Source: Aliihoeflea sp052435735
GTDB taxonomy: Bacteria > Pseudomonadota > Alphaproteobacteria > Rhizobiales > Rhizobiaceae
NCBI GenBank assembly: GCA_052435735.1
Contig: JBQVNB010000011.1
Coordinates: forward strand, 62,001 to 126,000
DNA: 64,000 nucleotides
Direction of reading: 5' to 3'
Part shown: positions 14,336 through 23,209 of the stretch, in pieces
Position numbering within the stretch: the stretch's first letter is position 1
Layout of the letters: every line of letters starts with the position of its first letter
Notes under the pieces: generated by a model
Told to the model about the DNA's origin: nothing
The model's database searches: none
The model's input: the letters and a program-made list of their open reading frames with translations, nothing else
Made by a program: the position numbers and the translations under genes

Positions 14336-17314
14336 ATGACCGAAACCTTCCGCATCGGCGACGCCGGACGTCTCACCCCCGCGCGCACCGCCCGCTTCAC
14401 CTTCGACGGCAAGTCCTACCAGGGCCTTCAGGGCGACACGCTCGCCTCCGCGCTGCTCGCCAACGGCGTCCATCTCGTCGGCCGTTCCTTCAAATACCAC
14501 CGTCCGCGCGGCTTCCTCTCCGCCGGCGCGGAGGAGCCGAATGCGCTCGTCGGCATCCACCGCGATGCCGCCCGCAAGACGCCGAACGTGCGCGCCACGG
14601 TGCAGGAGGTTTATGACGGCCTCACCGCCGTCTCGCAAAACCGCTGGCCCTCGCTTGCCTTCGACATCGGCGAGGCCAACGATCTCGGCTCGCCGATGTT
14701 CTCGGCCGGTTTCTACTACAAGACCTTCATGTGGCCGAAGGCCGCGTGGGACAAAGTCTACGAGCCCTTCATCCGCCGCGCGGCCGGGCTCGGCGTCGCG
14801 CCGGACCAGCCCGATCCGGACCACTATTCCTCGTTCTACGCACATTGCGACGTGCTGGTGATCGGCGGCGGCGCGGCCGGCATCGCGGCGGCGCTCGCGG
14901 CAGCTTCCGGCGGCTCGCGTGTCATCCTCGCCGATGAGCAGGCCGAATTCGGCGGCGCTCTGCGCTTCGAGACGGGCGCCGAGATCGACGGCATGGGCGG
15001 CTGGGACTGGGCGCAGTCCAGCCTTTCGAAGCTCAAGGCCATGGACAATGTCCGCGTCCTGCCGCGCACCACTGCCTTTGGCTACTACGCGCAGAACCTC
15101 GTCGGGCTGGTCGAGCGCGTCACCGACCACCTTGCCAATCCCGGCAAAGACCTGCCGCGCGAGCGCCTCTGGCAGGTACGCGCCGCCAAGGTGATCATCG
15201 CCACCGGCGCGATCGAGCGGCACATGGTCTTCGCCGACAATGACCGGCCGGGCATCATGCTGGCCTCCGCTGCGCGCACCTTCCTCAACCACTATGGCGT
15301 CGCGGTCGGCAAAAATGTCGGCGTCTACACCGCGACGGATTCCGCCTATGCTGCCGCCATCGATCTGAAAAAAGCCGGCGTTTCCATCGCTGCCATCGTC
15401 GACATCCGCGACGCGCCGCAGGGCTCCGCCATCGACGAGGCCCGCGTGCTCGGCATCGAAATCCTCACCGGCCACGGCGTCGTCAAGACCGGCGGCAAAT
15501 TGCGCATCGCCTCCATGGCCGTCGCGCCGAAATCGGGCGGCACGACGCGTGTCATTCCGGTCGATGCGCTGTTGATGTCGTCCGGCTGGACGCCCTCCGT
15601 CCACCTGTTCTCGCAATCGCGCGGCAAGGTCACGTTCGACGACGCCACCCAGCGCTTCCTGCCCGGCACTTACGCGCAGGACTGCGTCTCCGTCGGCGCC
15701 AGCAACGGCACCGATACGCTGCAGGCCGTCATCGACGAGGCCTATGAAGCGGGGAAAAAGGCGACGAAGGGCTCGAAGGCCAACCGCCCCGCCGCCTCGA
15801 CCTCCGAAAACTGGACCGGCAACTTCCTCGGCACCGGTCCCGGTGCGGACGCTGACACCACCGTCAAGGCCTTCGTCGATTTCCAGAATGACGTCACCGC
15901 CAAGGACATCCGCCTTGCCGTGCGCGAAGGCATGCGCTCGATCGAGCACGTCAAGCGTTTCACCACCAACGGCATGGCCACCGACCAGGGCAAGACGTCG
16001 AACATGCACGGCCTTGCCATCGCCGCCGAGACGCTCGGCAAGCCGATCCCGCAGGTCGGCCTCACCACTTTCCGCGCGCCCTATACGCCGGTCACCTTCG
16101 GTGCCATCGTCGGCCATTCGCGCGGCAGCCTGTTCGATCCGACGCGCCGCACCGCCATGCACGGCTTTGCCGAAGGCCACGGCGCGGTGTTCGAGGATGT
16201 CGGCCAGTGGAAGCGCGCCTGGTTCTTCCCGCAGGCGGGCGAGGACATGCACCAGGCCGTCGCGCGCGAATCGAAGACCGTGCGCCAGTCGGCCGGCATC
16301 TTCGATGCCTCGACCCTAGGCAAGATCGAAGTCGTCGGCCCGGACGCCGCCCAGTTCATGGAACTCCTCTACACCAACCCCTGGGCGAAGCTCGAGCCCG
16401 GCCGCTGCCGCTATGGCATCATGTTGCGCGAGGACGGCTTCATCTACGATGACGGCGTCGTCGGCCGCCTTGCCGAAGACCGCTTCCACGTCACCACGAC
16501 GACCGGCGGCGCCGCACGCGTGATGAACCACATGGAGGACTACCTCCAGACCGAATTCCCGCATCTGAAAGTCTATCTCACCTCGACATCCGAGCAGTGG
16601 GCGGTGATTGCGGTGCAGGGGCCAAAGAGCCGCGACATCATCGCACCTCTCGTCGAGGGCATTGACATCTCGGACGCCGCCATGCCGCACATGTCCGTGC
16701 GCGAGGGCACGATCTGCGGCGTGCCGACCCGGCTCTTCCGCATGTCGTTCACCGGCGAACGCGGCTTCGAGATCAACGTGCCGGCCGATTTCGGCGAAAG
16801 CGTTCTGGAAGCCGTCTGGGGCGAGGCGCAGAAGCAAGGCGCCTGTCTTTACGGCACCGAGACGATGCACGTCCTGCGCGCCGAAAAGGGCTACATCATC
16901 GTCGGCCAGGAAACAGACGGCACCGTCACACCGCAGGATGCCGGGCTTGATTGGGCGATCGGCAAGAAGAAGACCGACTTCGTCGGCATTCGCGGCCTGA
17001 AGCGCCCCGACCTCGTCGGCACCGGCCGCAAGCTGCTCGTGGGCCTCAAGACCGTCGATCCGAACGTCGTCCTCGAAGAAGGCGCGCAGATCGTCGCCAC
17101 CCCCGAACAGCCGATCCCGATGAAGATGATCGGCCACGTCACCTCAAGCTACTGGTCCCCCAATTGCGGCCGTTCCATCGCACTCGCGCTGGTCGTCGAT
17201 GGACGCTCGTTGATCGGTAAGCGGCTGTTCGTGCCGATGCCGGGGAAGGTGATCGAGGTGGAGGTGACGGGGACGGTGTTCCTCGATGAGAGCGGGGAGC
17301 GGTTGAATGGCTAA
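14336..17314 (+). CDS. soxA: Sarcosine oxidase subunit alpha
   Basis: The 992-aa large subunit. Residues 1-110 form a ferredoxin-like domain (RFTFDGKSYQGLQGDTLASA and RSFKYHRPRGF). About residue 175 starts an NAD-binding Rossmann domain (VLVIGGGAAGIAAALAAAS). The C-terminal third is a GcvT/aminomethyltransferase-like folate-binding domain (TSTSEQWAVIAVQGPKSRD, TGERGFEINVPADFG, YIIVGQETDGTVTPQDAGLD). The subunit channels the iminium intermediate to tetrahydrofolate to make 5,10-methylene-THF. It is flanked on both sides by family 1 palindromic repeats. Confidence 0.97.
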   Translation: MTETFRIGDAGRLTPARTARFTFDGKSYQGLQGDTLASALLANGVHLVGRSFKYHRPRGFLSAGAEEPNALVGIHRDAARKTPNVRATVQEVYDGLTAVSQNRWPSLAFDIGEANDLGSPMFSAGFYYKTFMWPKAAWDKVYEPFIRRAAGLGVAPDQPDPDHYSSFYAHCDVLVIGGGAAGIAAALAAASGGSRVILADEQAEFGGALRFETGAEIDGMGGWDWAQSSLSKLKAMDNVRVLPRTTAFGYYAQNLVGLVERVTDHLANPGKDLPRERLWQVRAAKVIIATGAIERHMVFADNDRPGIMLASAARTFLNHYGVAVGKNVGVYTATDSAYAAAIDLKKAGVSIAAIVDIRDAPQGSAIDEARVLGIEILTGHGVVKTGGKLRIASMAVAPKSGGTTRVIPVDALLMSSGWTPSVHLFSQSRGKVTFDDATQRFLPGTYAQDCVSVGASNGTDTLQAVIDEAYEAGKKATKGSKANRPAASTSENWTGNFLGTGPGADADTTVKAFVDFQNDVTAKDIRLAVREGMRSIEHVKRFTTNGMATDQGKTSNMHGLAIAAETLGKPIPQVGLTTFRAPYTPVTFGAIVGHSRGSLFDPTRRTAMHGFAEGHGAVFEDVGQWKRAWFFPQAGEDMHQAVARESKTVRQSAGIFDASTLGKIEVVGPDAAQFMELLYTNPWAKLEPGRCRYGIMLREDGFIYDDGVVGRLAEDRFHVTTTTGGAARVMNHMEDYLQTEFPHLKVYLTSTSEQWAVIAVQGPKSRDIIAPLVEGIDISDAAMPHMSVREGTICGVPTRLFRMSFTGERGFEINVPADFGESVLEAVWGEAQKQGACLYGTETMHVLRAEKGYIIVGQETDGTVTPQDAGLDWAIGKKKTDFVGIRGLKRPDLVGTGRKLLVGLKTVDPNVVLEEGAQIVATPEQPIPMKMIGHVTSSYWSPNCGRSIALALVVDGRSLIGKRLFVPMPGKVIEVEVTGTVFLDESGERLNG

Positions 17315-17336
17315 TTTGGAAACAGCCAGCCCTGTC

Positions 17337-17452
17337 GCGCCCCCCTCTGGGCTGCCGCCCATCTCCCCCGCGAGGGGGGAGATCAATCTCGTCTTCGCCG
17401 TGCGTGATCTCCCTCCTTGCGGGGGAGGTGTCCGGCAGGACAGAGGGGGGCA
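17337..17452. repeat. Palindromic repeat, family 1, copy B (soxA-soxG gap)
   Basis: A second family 1 element. The left arm is diverged (GCCCCCCTCTGGGCTGCCGCCC), while the right arm keeps GTCCGGCAGGACAGAGGGGGG. It fills most of the gap between soxA and soxG, so the sox operon is interrupted twice by the same repeat family. Confidence 0.82.
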
Positions 17453-17500
17453 ACGTAGAGCGCTTCCTTCCAATGATTTCGCTGCGGCAAGATTCAAGGC

Positions 17501-18052
17501 ATGACCATGACAGCTTCTCAAGCCACCCGCCGCCCCATCCTCGCCGGCCGCCAGACCGCCGCGTCGAACGCCACGGTCACCGTCGCGCCGCCGGCATCGC
17601 GCCTGTCGCTGCGCGCTCCATCCGAAAGCGTCGCCGCGCTTTCATCCGCGCTCGGCCTCACTCTCCCGACCAAGCCAAAAACCACCGCTTCCGCCAACGC
17701 GCGCCACGCGCTCTGGCTCGGCCCGGACGAATGGCTCGTCATCGACGAGACCGGCGCGGACCTCGCGGCGCTCCTGAAGCCCGTCGCCGCCTTCCATTCC
17801 GCCGTCGACGTCTCGCACCGCAACGCGGCCTTCGTCGTCTCGGGGAAGGGCGCAGCTACAGCCATCAATGCCGGCTGCCCGCAGGATCTCTCGCTCGCCG
17901 CATTCCCGGCAGGCGCCGCCTCGCGCACCATCCTGCATAAGACCGAGATCGTGCTTTTCCGCACCGGGGACGACGAATTCCGCGTCGAGTGCTGGCGGTC
18001 CTTCGCCGACTATGCCTTCACCTTCCTCACGGAAGCCGCGCGCGACGCTTAG
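17501..18052 (+). CDS. soxG: Sarcosine oxidase subunit gamma
   Basis: A 183-aa subunit, a degenerate GcvT-like protein that completes the sarcosine oxidase complex. The motif HALWLGPDEWLVI and the following HRNAAFVVSGKGA and EVCWRSFADYAF-like tail (VECWRSFADYAF) are typical of SoxG. The start may be 17501 or the in-frame ATG at 17507. Its stop overlaps by four bases the stop of the convergent GGDEF/EAL gene. Confidence 0.92.
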   Translation: MTMTASQATRRPILAGRQTAASNATVTVAPPASRLSLRAPSESVAALSSALGLTLPTKPKTTASANARHALWLGPDEWLVIDETGADLAALLKPVAAFHSAVDVSHRNAAFVVSGKGAATAINAGCPQDLSLAAFPAGAASRTILHKTEIVLFRTGDDEFRVECWRSFADYAFTFLTEAARDA

Positions 18053-20739
18053 GACGCTTTCCTCAGCCGCTGCTCATTGGCGAAGGCGATGAGTTCGCGG
18101 GCGGGCATCGGCCTTGCCAACGCATAGCCCTGCAGCGCGTCGCAGCCGAGGCGCTGGAGGATGTGGGCGTGCTCCATCGTCTCGACGCCTTCGGCCAGCA
18201 CCTGGATGCCGAGCGAGTGGCCCATCTCGATGATCGAGCCGAGAAGCTGGCGCTGGGCGAGCGAGCCGACGATCGGCTGGACGAGCTGCCGGTCGATCTT
18301 CAGGCGCTGCGGCTTCAGCTTCAACAGCGAGACGATCGAGGCGTAGCCGGTGCCGAAATCGTCGATCTCGACGTCGATGCCGATCGATTTCAGTTCGTCG
18401 ACATGCGCCATCAGCCGGTCGTCATGTTCGTCGAGGAAGATCGATTCCACCAGTTCGAAGGCGATCCGCCGCGGTTCGATCTGCATCTTGCGCAGCCCCG
18501 CGAGCAGGTCCGCATTGTGGAGACGTCGCGCCGACACGTTGACCGAGGCCTGCGGCACGCGCAGCCCCTGCAACTCCCACACGCCGAGCTGCGCGACGGT
18601 CGCCTCCAGCATCCGGCTGTCGATCTCCTGCACGACGTCGAGTTCCTCGGCGACCTTGAGGAAATAGGTGGGAGCGAGCAGGCCCCTTTGCGGGTGTTCC
18701 CAGCGCGCCAGCGCCTCGACGCCGATGATCTCGAAGGTCTGGGCGTCGAATTGCGGCTGGTAGTGCGGCACGAACTCGCCGCGCTCGAGGCCCGAGCGGA
18801 TGTCGTCGGCTATCTGCTTGGTGGTGATGATCTCGGCCTGCAGTTCCTCGGAGAAGAACTGGAAGCAGTTGCGTCCATTCCGCTTGGCCCGGTAGAGCGC
18901 GATGTCGGCATTGACGAGAAGGCGGGTCGCGTCGGCGATCGTGTCGGTATCGGCCGCGATGCCGACCGAGCCTCCGATGCGACATTCGTGCTCTTCATAG
19001 AGCGTCGGTTCCTGAAGCTTGACGATGATCGTGGCGGCCAGGTCGGCAAGGCTCTCCGCCGAAAGCAGCGCGGCATTGCGCGCCCGGCGCACGACGACGA
19101 ATTCGTCGCCGCCGACGCGCGCCACGAAGTCGGTCGGCCACACCGCATGGCGCAGGACGTTGGCGGCATGGACGAGCATCGCGTCGCCGGCCGCATGGCC
19201 GAGCGTGTCGTTGATTTCCTTGAAGCGGTCGAGGTCGATCTGCAGGATCGCCGCCACCTCCCGGCCTTCGGCGAAGGCCTTTGCATGTTCGGCGATCGTC
19301 TCGTCGAGATAGCGCCGGTTGGGAAGGCCGGTGAGCGAATCGTGCAGGGCATTGAACTCGATCCGTTCGCGGATCGATTCCAGCTCGGCGTTGCGTGCCT
19401 CCGAAAGGAGGACCGCCATGTTCAACGCCTCGGCCCGCTCGACATCCTCGGTCACGTCCCAGTTGACGCCGACGATCCGCGGCGGCGCGGTCTCGTCCTG
19501 GAACACCGAACCGATGGCGCGAACGTGGCGGATCGATCCGTCGTCGAGGATCAGGCGGTAGTCGGAGTGGTAGCGGCCGGTCTCGCGCATGGCGGCGGAG
19601 AAGTCTGCCTCCGCGCGCACCTTGTCGTCGGGATGCAGGCGACGTGCCCAGAAGGGATAGTTGCGGATGCCGGCATCCTGCGGATAGCCGTAGAGCTCGT
19701 TCATCCGGTCGTCCCAGATGAGTTCGCCGTTCTGGACGTCCATCTCCCAGATGCCGATCCGCGAGGCCTGGACGGCGAGGCGCAGCCGGCGCGACAGGCG
19801 TTCGAGTTCCAGCTTGCGCTCGCGCATGTCGGCGATGTTGCGCTGGCGCTCGTCCATCAGGCGGCCCATGATGAAGGTCGGGCCGAGCACCAAAAGGGCG
19901 GCGGCGATCAGCCAGGCATAGAGCTGCCCGCGGCCGGGGATCGGCTGGTCCCAGCCGCCCTTCGGGCGGGCGGCGATCTGCCATGTGCCCGAAGGCAGCA
20001 GGACGTCGACGGTCACCGGGTCGTCGGCGAGGATCGAGGCGGGCCCGAAGAAGCGGTCGCCGCGAATACCGGCGGCATCGCGTCCGACGATGGCGATCTC
20101 GATGGCGAGGTCCTCGTCGAGAAGGCCGCTCTGGCGGTAAAGCTGTTCCACATCGACGATCGCCGAGACGATGCCCCAGAATTCGCGAACGCCCATCGCA
20201 TTGCGCGAGAAGACGGGGAAGCGGCCGATGAAGCCCTGTCCGCCCTGCACCAGGTCGACGGGGCCGGCGAGCACCAGCCCGCCCGAATTGCGGGCCTGGA
20301 AGACCGCACCGCGCTGCGATTCGCTCGTCCGGTAGTCGAGCCCGACCGCCCGTTCATTGCCTTCGATCGGATGGATCAGCTTGACCACGAGATCCGGCGC
20401 GGCGGCGATGTGGCGGATCTGCAGTTCCTGCGTCAGGAGACTGCCGACCAGTTCGGAAAACTCGGCCTGCTCGATTTGCGGATTGGTTTCGATCGAGGCC
20501 ACGAGGCCGCGCACGAGCTGGATGTTGGCGTTGATCGAGCCTTCAAGCTTGGCACGCACGAGGCTCGCCTTGGAGAGCACGTCCGAGCGCAGCTTCTGGT
20601 CGAAGACGTTCTGGTTCTGGTGAAGGGCGAAGATCGCGGCGGCGACCACGACGATGGTGGCGAGCAGCAGGTGCAGATGGCTGGCGCGTATCCGCCGCAA
20701 CCCCCTGCGATTGCTTTTCTGGTCCGAAAGCCCGCCCAT
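18049..20739 (-). CDS. CHASE-PAS-GGDEF-EAL cyclic-di-GMP protein
   Basis: An 896-aa membrane sensor that probably makes and/or degrades c-di-GMP. Order of parts: TM1 (HLLLATIVVVAAAIFAL), a periplasmic CHASE domain (about 40-290), TM2 (YAWLIAAALLVLGPTFIM), a PAS domain with PAC tail (about 335-455), a GGDEF domain with intact GGDEF at residues 543-547, and an EAL domain with intact EAL at 675-677 and DDFGTGY. The I-site RxxD is missing: WPTD stands at that position. Both catalytic signatures are intact, so it could be bifunctional. It is transcribed alone, convergent with soxG. Confidence 0.93.
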   Translation of the reverse strand: MGGLSDQKSNRRGLRRIRASHLHLLLATIVVVAAAIFALHQNQNVFDQKLRSDVLSKASLVRAKLEGSINANIQLVRGLVASIETNPQIEQAEFSELVGSLLTQELQIRHIAAAPDLVVKLIHPIEGNERAVGLDYRTSESQRGAVFQARNSGGLVLAGPVDLVQGGQGFIGRFPVFSRNAMGVREFWGIVSAIVDVEQLYRQSGLLDEDLAIEIAIVGRDAAGIRGDRFFGPASILADDPVTVDVLLPSGTWQIAARPKGGWDQPIPGRGQLYAWLIAAALLVLGPTFIMGRLMDERQRNIADMRERKLELERLSRRLRLAVQASRIGIWEMDVQNGELIWDDRMNELYGYPQDAGIRNYPFWARRLHPDDKVRAEADFSAAMRETGRYHSDYRLILDDGSIRHVRAIGSVFQDETAPPRIVGVNWDVTEDVERAEALNMAVLLSEARNAELESIRERIEFNALHDSLTGLPNRRYLDETIAEHAKAFAEGREVAAILQIDLDRFKEINDTLGHAAGDAMLVHAANVLRHAVWPTDFVARVGGDEFVVVRRARNAALLSAESLADLAATIIVKLQEPTLYEEHECRIGGSVGIAADTDTIADATRLLVNADIALYRAKRNGRNCFQFFSEELQAEIITTKQIADDIRSGLERGEFVPHYQPQFDAQTFEIIGVEALARWEHPQRGLLAPTYFLKVAEELDVVQEIDSRMLEATVAQLGVWELQGLRVPQASVNVSARRLHNADLLAGLRKMQIEPRRIAFELVESIFLDEHDDRLMAHVDELKSIGIDVEIDDFGTGYASIVSLLKLKPQRLKIDRQLVQPIVGSLAQRQLLGSIIEMGHSLGIQVLAEGVETMEHAHILQRLGCDALQGYALARPMPARELIAFANEQRLRKAS

Positions 20740-20836
20740 CGATTGCCCCGACGCTGCCCCAATGCCTGTTGGGCCAAGATGAGCGGGGAGACCTTAAATT
20801 AGCATTTAGGCGGCGCAGCATGGCCGGCGTGGGAGG

Positions 20837-20858
20837 GAATAAACCGGCTCGCGCCGGC
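20837..20858 (-). terminator. Possible terminator of the SDR-led minus-strand operon
   Basis: On the minus strand CCGGC-GCGA-GCCGG is followed by TTTATT, about 18 nt after the SDR stop. The stem is short (5 bp) but GC-rich. Confidence 0.4.
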
Positions 20859-20875
20859 GGCTTTTCCAAACAGGG

Positions 20876-21652
20876 TTAAATCGCCGTTATGCCGCCATCG
20901 GCTGCAAGCGTCTGGCCGGTCATGAAGGAGTTCTGCGGACAGCCGGCGAACAGCATCACCTCGATCACCTCGTCGATTTCGGCCAGCCGGCGCATCGGCA
21001 CGCCGCGCACCAGTTCCTTCTCGCCCGACGCGGCGTCCTCGCCCAGCGCGCCGAGCGCGTCCGTCGCCATCGGCGTGCGGGCATAGGAGGGGCAGACGGC
21101 ATTGATGCGGATGCCCTTCGAGGCATATTCGGCCGCCGCCGAGCGCGTCAGGCCGACGACGCCGTGCTTGGCCGCCGAATAGACGCTGAGCCGAGGCGCG
21201 CCGGCGATGCCGGCGACCGATGCGACATTGACGATCGCGCCCTTCGATCCGTCGCGGCGATACTGCCGCTCCAGCACCGGCAACTGGTGCTTCATGGCGT
21301 AGAAGACGCCCATCAGGTCGATGTCGATGACGCGCCGCGCCTCCTCCGAATCCATCAGCGGCAGCTTCGAGAAGGCATGCGCGATGCCGGCATTGTTGAA
21401 GGCGACGTCGAGACGTCCGAAGCGCGCCAGCGCCAGTTCGACGAGATCGCGTGAATGCTCCTCATGCGCCACGTCGCCCGCAAGGCTCGCCGCCTTGTCC
21501 CCGAACGGGTCAGCAACGGCATTCAGCTGGGCCTCGCGGATGTCCGAGAGGACGAGATTGGCGCCCTCCTCGGCCAGCCGCTCAGCGAGCCTCTTGCCAA
21601 AGCCGCCGCCCGCGCCGGTGACGATCGCCGTCAGCCCCTCATAACGCTTCAT
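20876..21652 (-). CDS. SDR family NAD(P)-dependent oxidoreductase
   Basis: A 258-aa short-chain dehydrogenase/reductase. The cofactor motif is TGAGGGFGKRLAE, then NNAG (AFNNAGIAH); the catalytic Ser is in VNVASVAG and the Tyr-x3-Lys in VYSAAKH. The start at 21652 (MKRYEGLTAIV) is the only one giving a normal SDR N-terminus; the frame continues upstream as an unrelated shadow of the kinase gene. It is last in a four-gene minus-strand operon with a kinase, a MaoC hydratase and a second SDR. It probably oxidises or reduces a hydroxy/ketoacyl-CoA; substrate unknown. Confidence 0.9.
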   Translation of the reverse strand: MKRYEGLTAIVTGAGGGFGKRLAERLAEEGANLVLSDIREAQLNAVADPFGDKAASLAGDVAHEEHSRDLVELALARFGRLDVAFNNAGIAHAFSKLPLMDSEEARRVIDIDLMGVFYAMKHQLPVLERQYRRDGSKGAIVNVASVAGIAGAPRLSVYSAAKHGVVGLTRSAAAEYASKGIRINAVCPSYARTPMATDALGALGEDAASGEKELVRGVPMRRLAEIDEVIEVMLFAGCPQNSFMTGQTLAADGGITAI

Positions 21653-21675
21653 GTCATGTTCCCCGCTCTGCCGGC

Positions 21676-22710
21676 TCACTTGCCGGTCTTGATGGTTTCG
21701 ACGGCCAGCTCCGCCAGAAGCGTCACCGCCTGGCCGTAGGTCTTCGCCTTTTCCGGGTTGGATGCGTTGCCGTCGAGCGCGCGCTTGTAGACACCCTGGC
21801 AGATCGCCGCGAGGCGGAAGAAGGAGAAGGCGACGTAGTAGGTCCAGTTGTCGATGCCGACAATGCCGCGGCGCTCGCAATAAGCCTCGACATATTCGGC
21901 TTCGGTCGGCAGGCCGAGCGCCTTGCGGTCGATGCCGCCCAGGCCCTTGAAGGCGGATGTGTGCGGCAGGCGCCACTGCATGCACTGGTAGGAAAGGTCC
22001 GCATAGGGATGGCCGAGCGTCGACAGTTCCCAGTCCAGCACCGCGACCACCTTCGGTGCGTCGGCCGCGAAGATCATGTTGTCGAGCCGGTAGTCGCCAT
22101 GGACGAGCGAGACGACGCCGTCATCGGGAACCGCATGGGCCTCGAGCCAGGCGAGCAGCGTTTCCATGTCCTCGATGCGGCCCGTCTCGGACGCCCGGTA
22201 CTGGCTCGACCAGCGCGCGAACTGGCGGTCGAAATAGCTGCCCGGCCGGCCGAAATCGGCAAGCCCGGCCGCCTCGACATCGACCGAATGGAGCGCCGCC
22301 AGCACCCGGTTCATGTCGTCATAGATCGCCTTGCGCTCGGCATTGTCCTTCGCGTCCGGCAGGGCAGGGTCCCAGAAGATGCGCCCGTCGACGAAATCCA
22401 TGACGTAGAACATACGCCCGATCGGCGAATCCTCGGGGGCGAGGTGGACCATGTTGGGCACCGGCACGCCGGTCCCGGCCAACGCCTTCATGACGCGGAA
22501 TTCGCGGTCGACCTGATGGGCCGATTTCAACAGTTCGCCCGGCGGCTTGGCGCGCAGCACGTAGCGTCCGCTCTTCGCCGTCAAAAGGTAGGTCGGGTTC
22601 GACTGGCCGGCATTGAACTTCTTGATATCACCGAGCCCCGCAAAGCCCGGGATCGCGGCTTCCAGATAGGGGGCGAGCGTTGCCGCGTCGAGCGCGTTGG
22701 GATCGCTCAT
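21676..22710 (-). CDS. APH-fold phosphotransferase (ACAD10/11 N-terminal-like, LvaA-like)
   Basis: A 344-aa aminoglycoside-phosphotransferase-fold kinase. The ATP lysine is in YVLRAKPPGE (K55), the Brenner motif is VHGDYRLDN (H204, D206, N211), and the metal-binding Asp is in AVLDWELSTLGHP (D226). FVDGRIFWDP is typical of the kinase domain that in animal ACAD10/ACAD11 is fused to an acyl-CoA dehydrogenase, and of bacterial LvaA, which phosphorylates 4-hydroxyacyl-CoA. Here the matching dehydrogenase is a separate gene at 24823-26073. Four-base overlap with maoC upstream. It is not an antibiotic resistance gene by context. Confidence 0.88.
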   Translation of the reverse strand: MSDPNALDAATLAPYLEAAIPGFAGLGDIKKFNAGQSNPTYLLTAKSGRYVLRAKPPGELLKSAHQVDREFRVMKALAGTGVPVPNMVHLAPEDSPIGRMFYVMDFVDGRIFWDPALPDAKDNAERKAIYDDMNRVLAALHSVDVEAAGLADFGRPGSYFDRQFARWSSQYRASETGRIEDMETLLAWLEAHAVPDDGVVSLVHGDYRLDNMIFAADAPKVVAVLDWELSTLGHPYADLSYQCMQWRLPHTSAFKGLGGIDRKALGLPTEAEYVEAYCERRGIVGIDNWTYYVAFSFFRLAAICQGVYKRALDGNASNPEKAKTYGQAVTLLAELAVETIKTGK

Positions 22711-23198
22711 GCCCGTGCTTCCTCGCGTTGCAGGACGGCGAGCGTCAGCCAGCGCGCCGTCAAGGCGGGCTTCTTGACGCCCTCGATCTCCACCGTCACA
22801 TCGGTCGCCACCTGTATCCAGCCCGATGGCCGCACATTGACGTCGGCAAGGACGAAGCGGCCGCGCACCCGCGCGCCGGTCTTCACCGGGGTGACGAAGC
22901 GAACCTTCTCGAACCCGTAATTGACGCCCATTTCGGCATTCGCCAGCGGCGGGATCGATTCATAGGAAAACGCCGAGAGCAGCGACAGCGTCAGGAAGCC
23001 ATGGGCGATCGTCCCGCCGAAGGGCGTCTCGGCGGCGCGCACCGGGTCGACATGGATGAACTGGTGGTCGTCGATCGCTTCGGCGAACATGTCGATCATG
23101 CCCTGGGTGACCGTGCGCCAGGGCGACACGCCGATCTCGTTGCCGACATTCGCCACCAGCCGGTCGATATCGACCGGCTCCAGACGGGGACCTTCCAT
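22707..23198 (-). CDS. MaoC family dehydratase
   Basis: A 163-aa hot-dog fold protein. The hydratase-2 motif is visible as DDHQFIHVDPVRAA with GGTIAHGFLTLSL, giving the Asp/His dyad used to hydrate enoyl-CoA. The start at 23198 (MEGPRLEPVDIDR) gives the expected length. It lies 11 nt after the upstream SDR and overlaps the kinase gene by 4 nt. It probably hydrates an enoyl-CoA made by the cluster's dehydrogenase. Confidence 0.9.
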   Translation of the reverse strand: MEGPRLEPVDIDRLVANVGNEIGVSPWRTVTQGMIDMFAEAIDDHQFIHVDPVRAAETPFGGTIAHGFLTLSLLSAFSYESIPPLANAEMGVNYGFEKVRFVTPVKTGARVRGRFVLADVNVRPSGWIQVATDVTVEIEGVKKPALTARWLTLAVLQREEARA

Positions 23199-23209
23199 GG
23201 CTGAAACCC

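Noticed and set aside
14132..16252. 706-aa minus-strand frame opposite soxA
   Set aside because: Shadow of soxA third-position GC bias; no recognizable domains.
17989..20802. 937-aa plus-strand frame opposite the GGDEF/EAL gene
   Set aside because: Antisense shadow of a gene with clear domains; no ribosome site and no motifs.
21676..22710. Aminoglycoside resistance phosphotransferase
   Set aside because: The kinase fold is shared, but the operon context and sequence point to the ACAD10/11-LvaA type acting on CoA metabolites.
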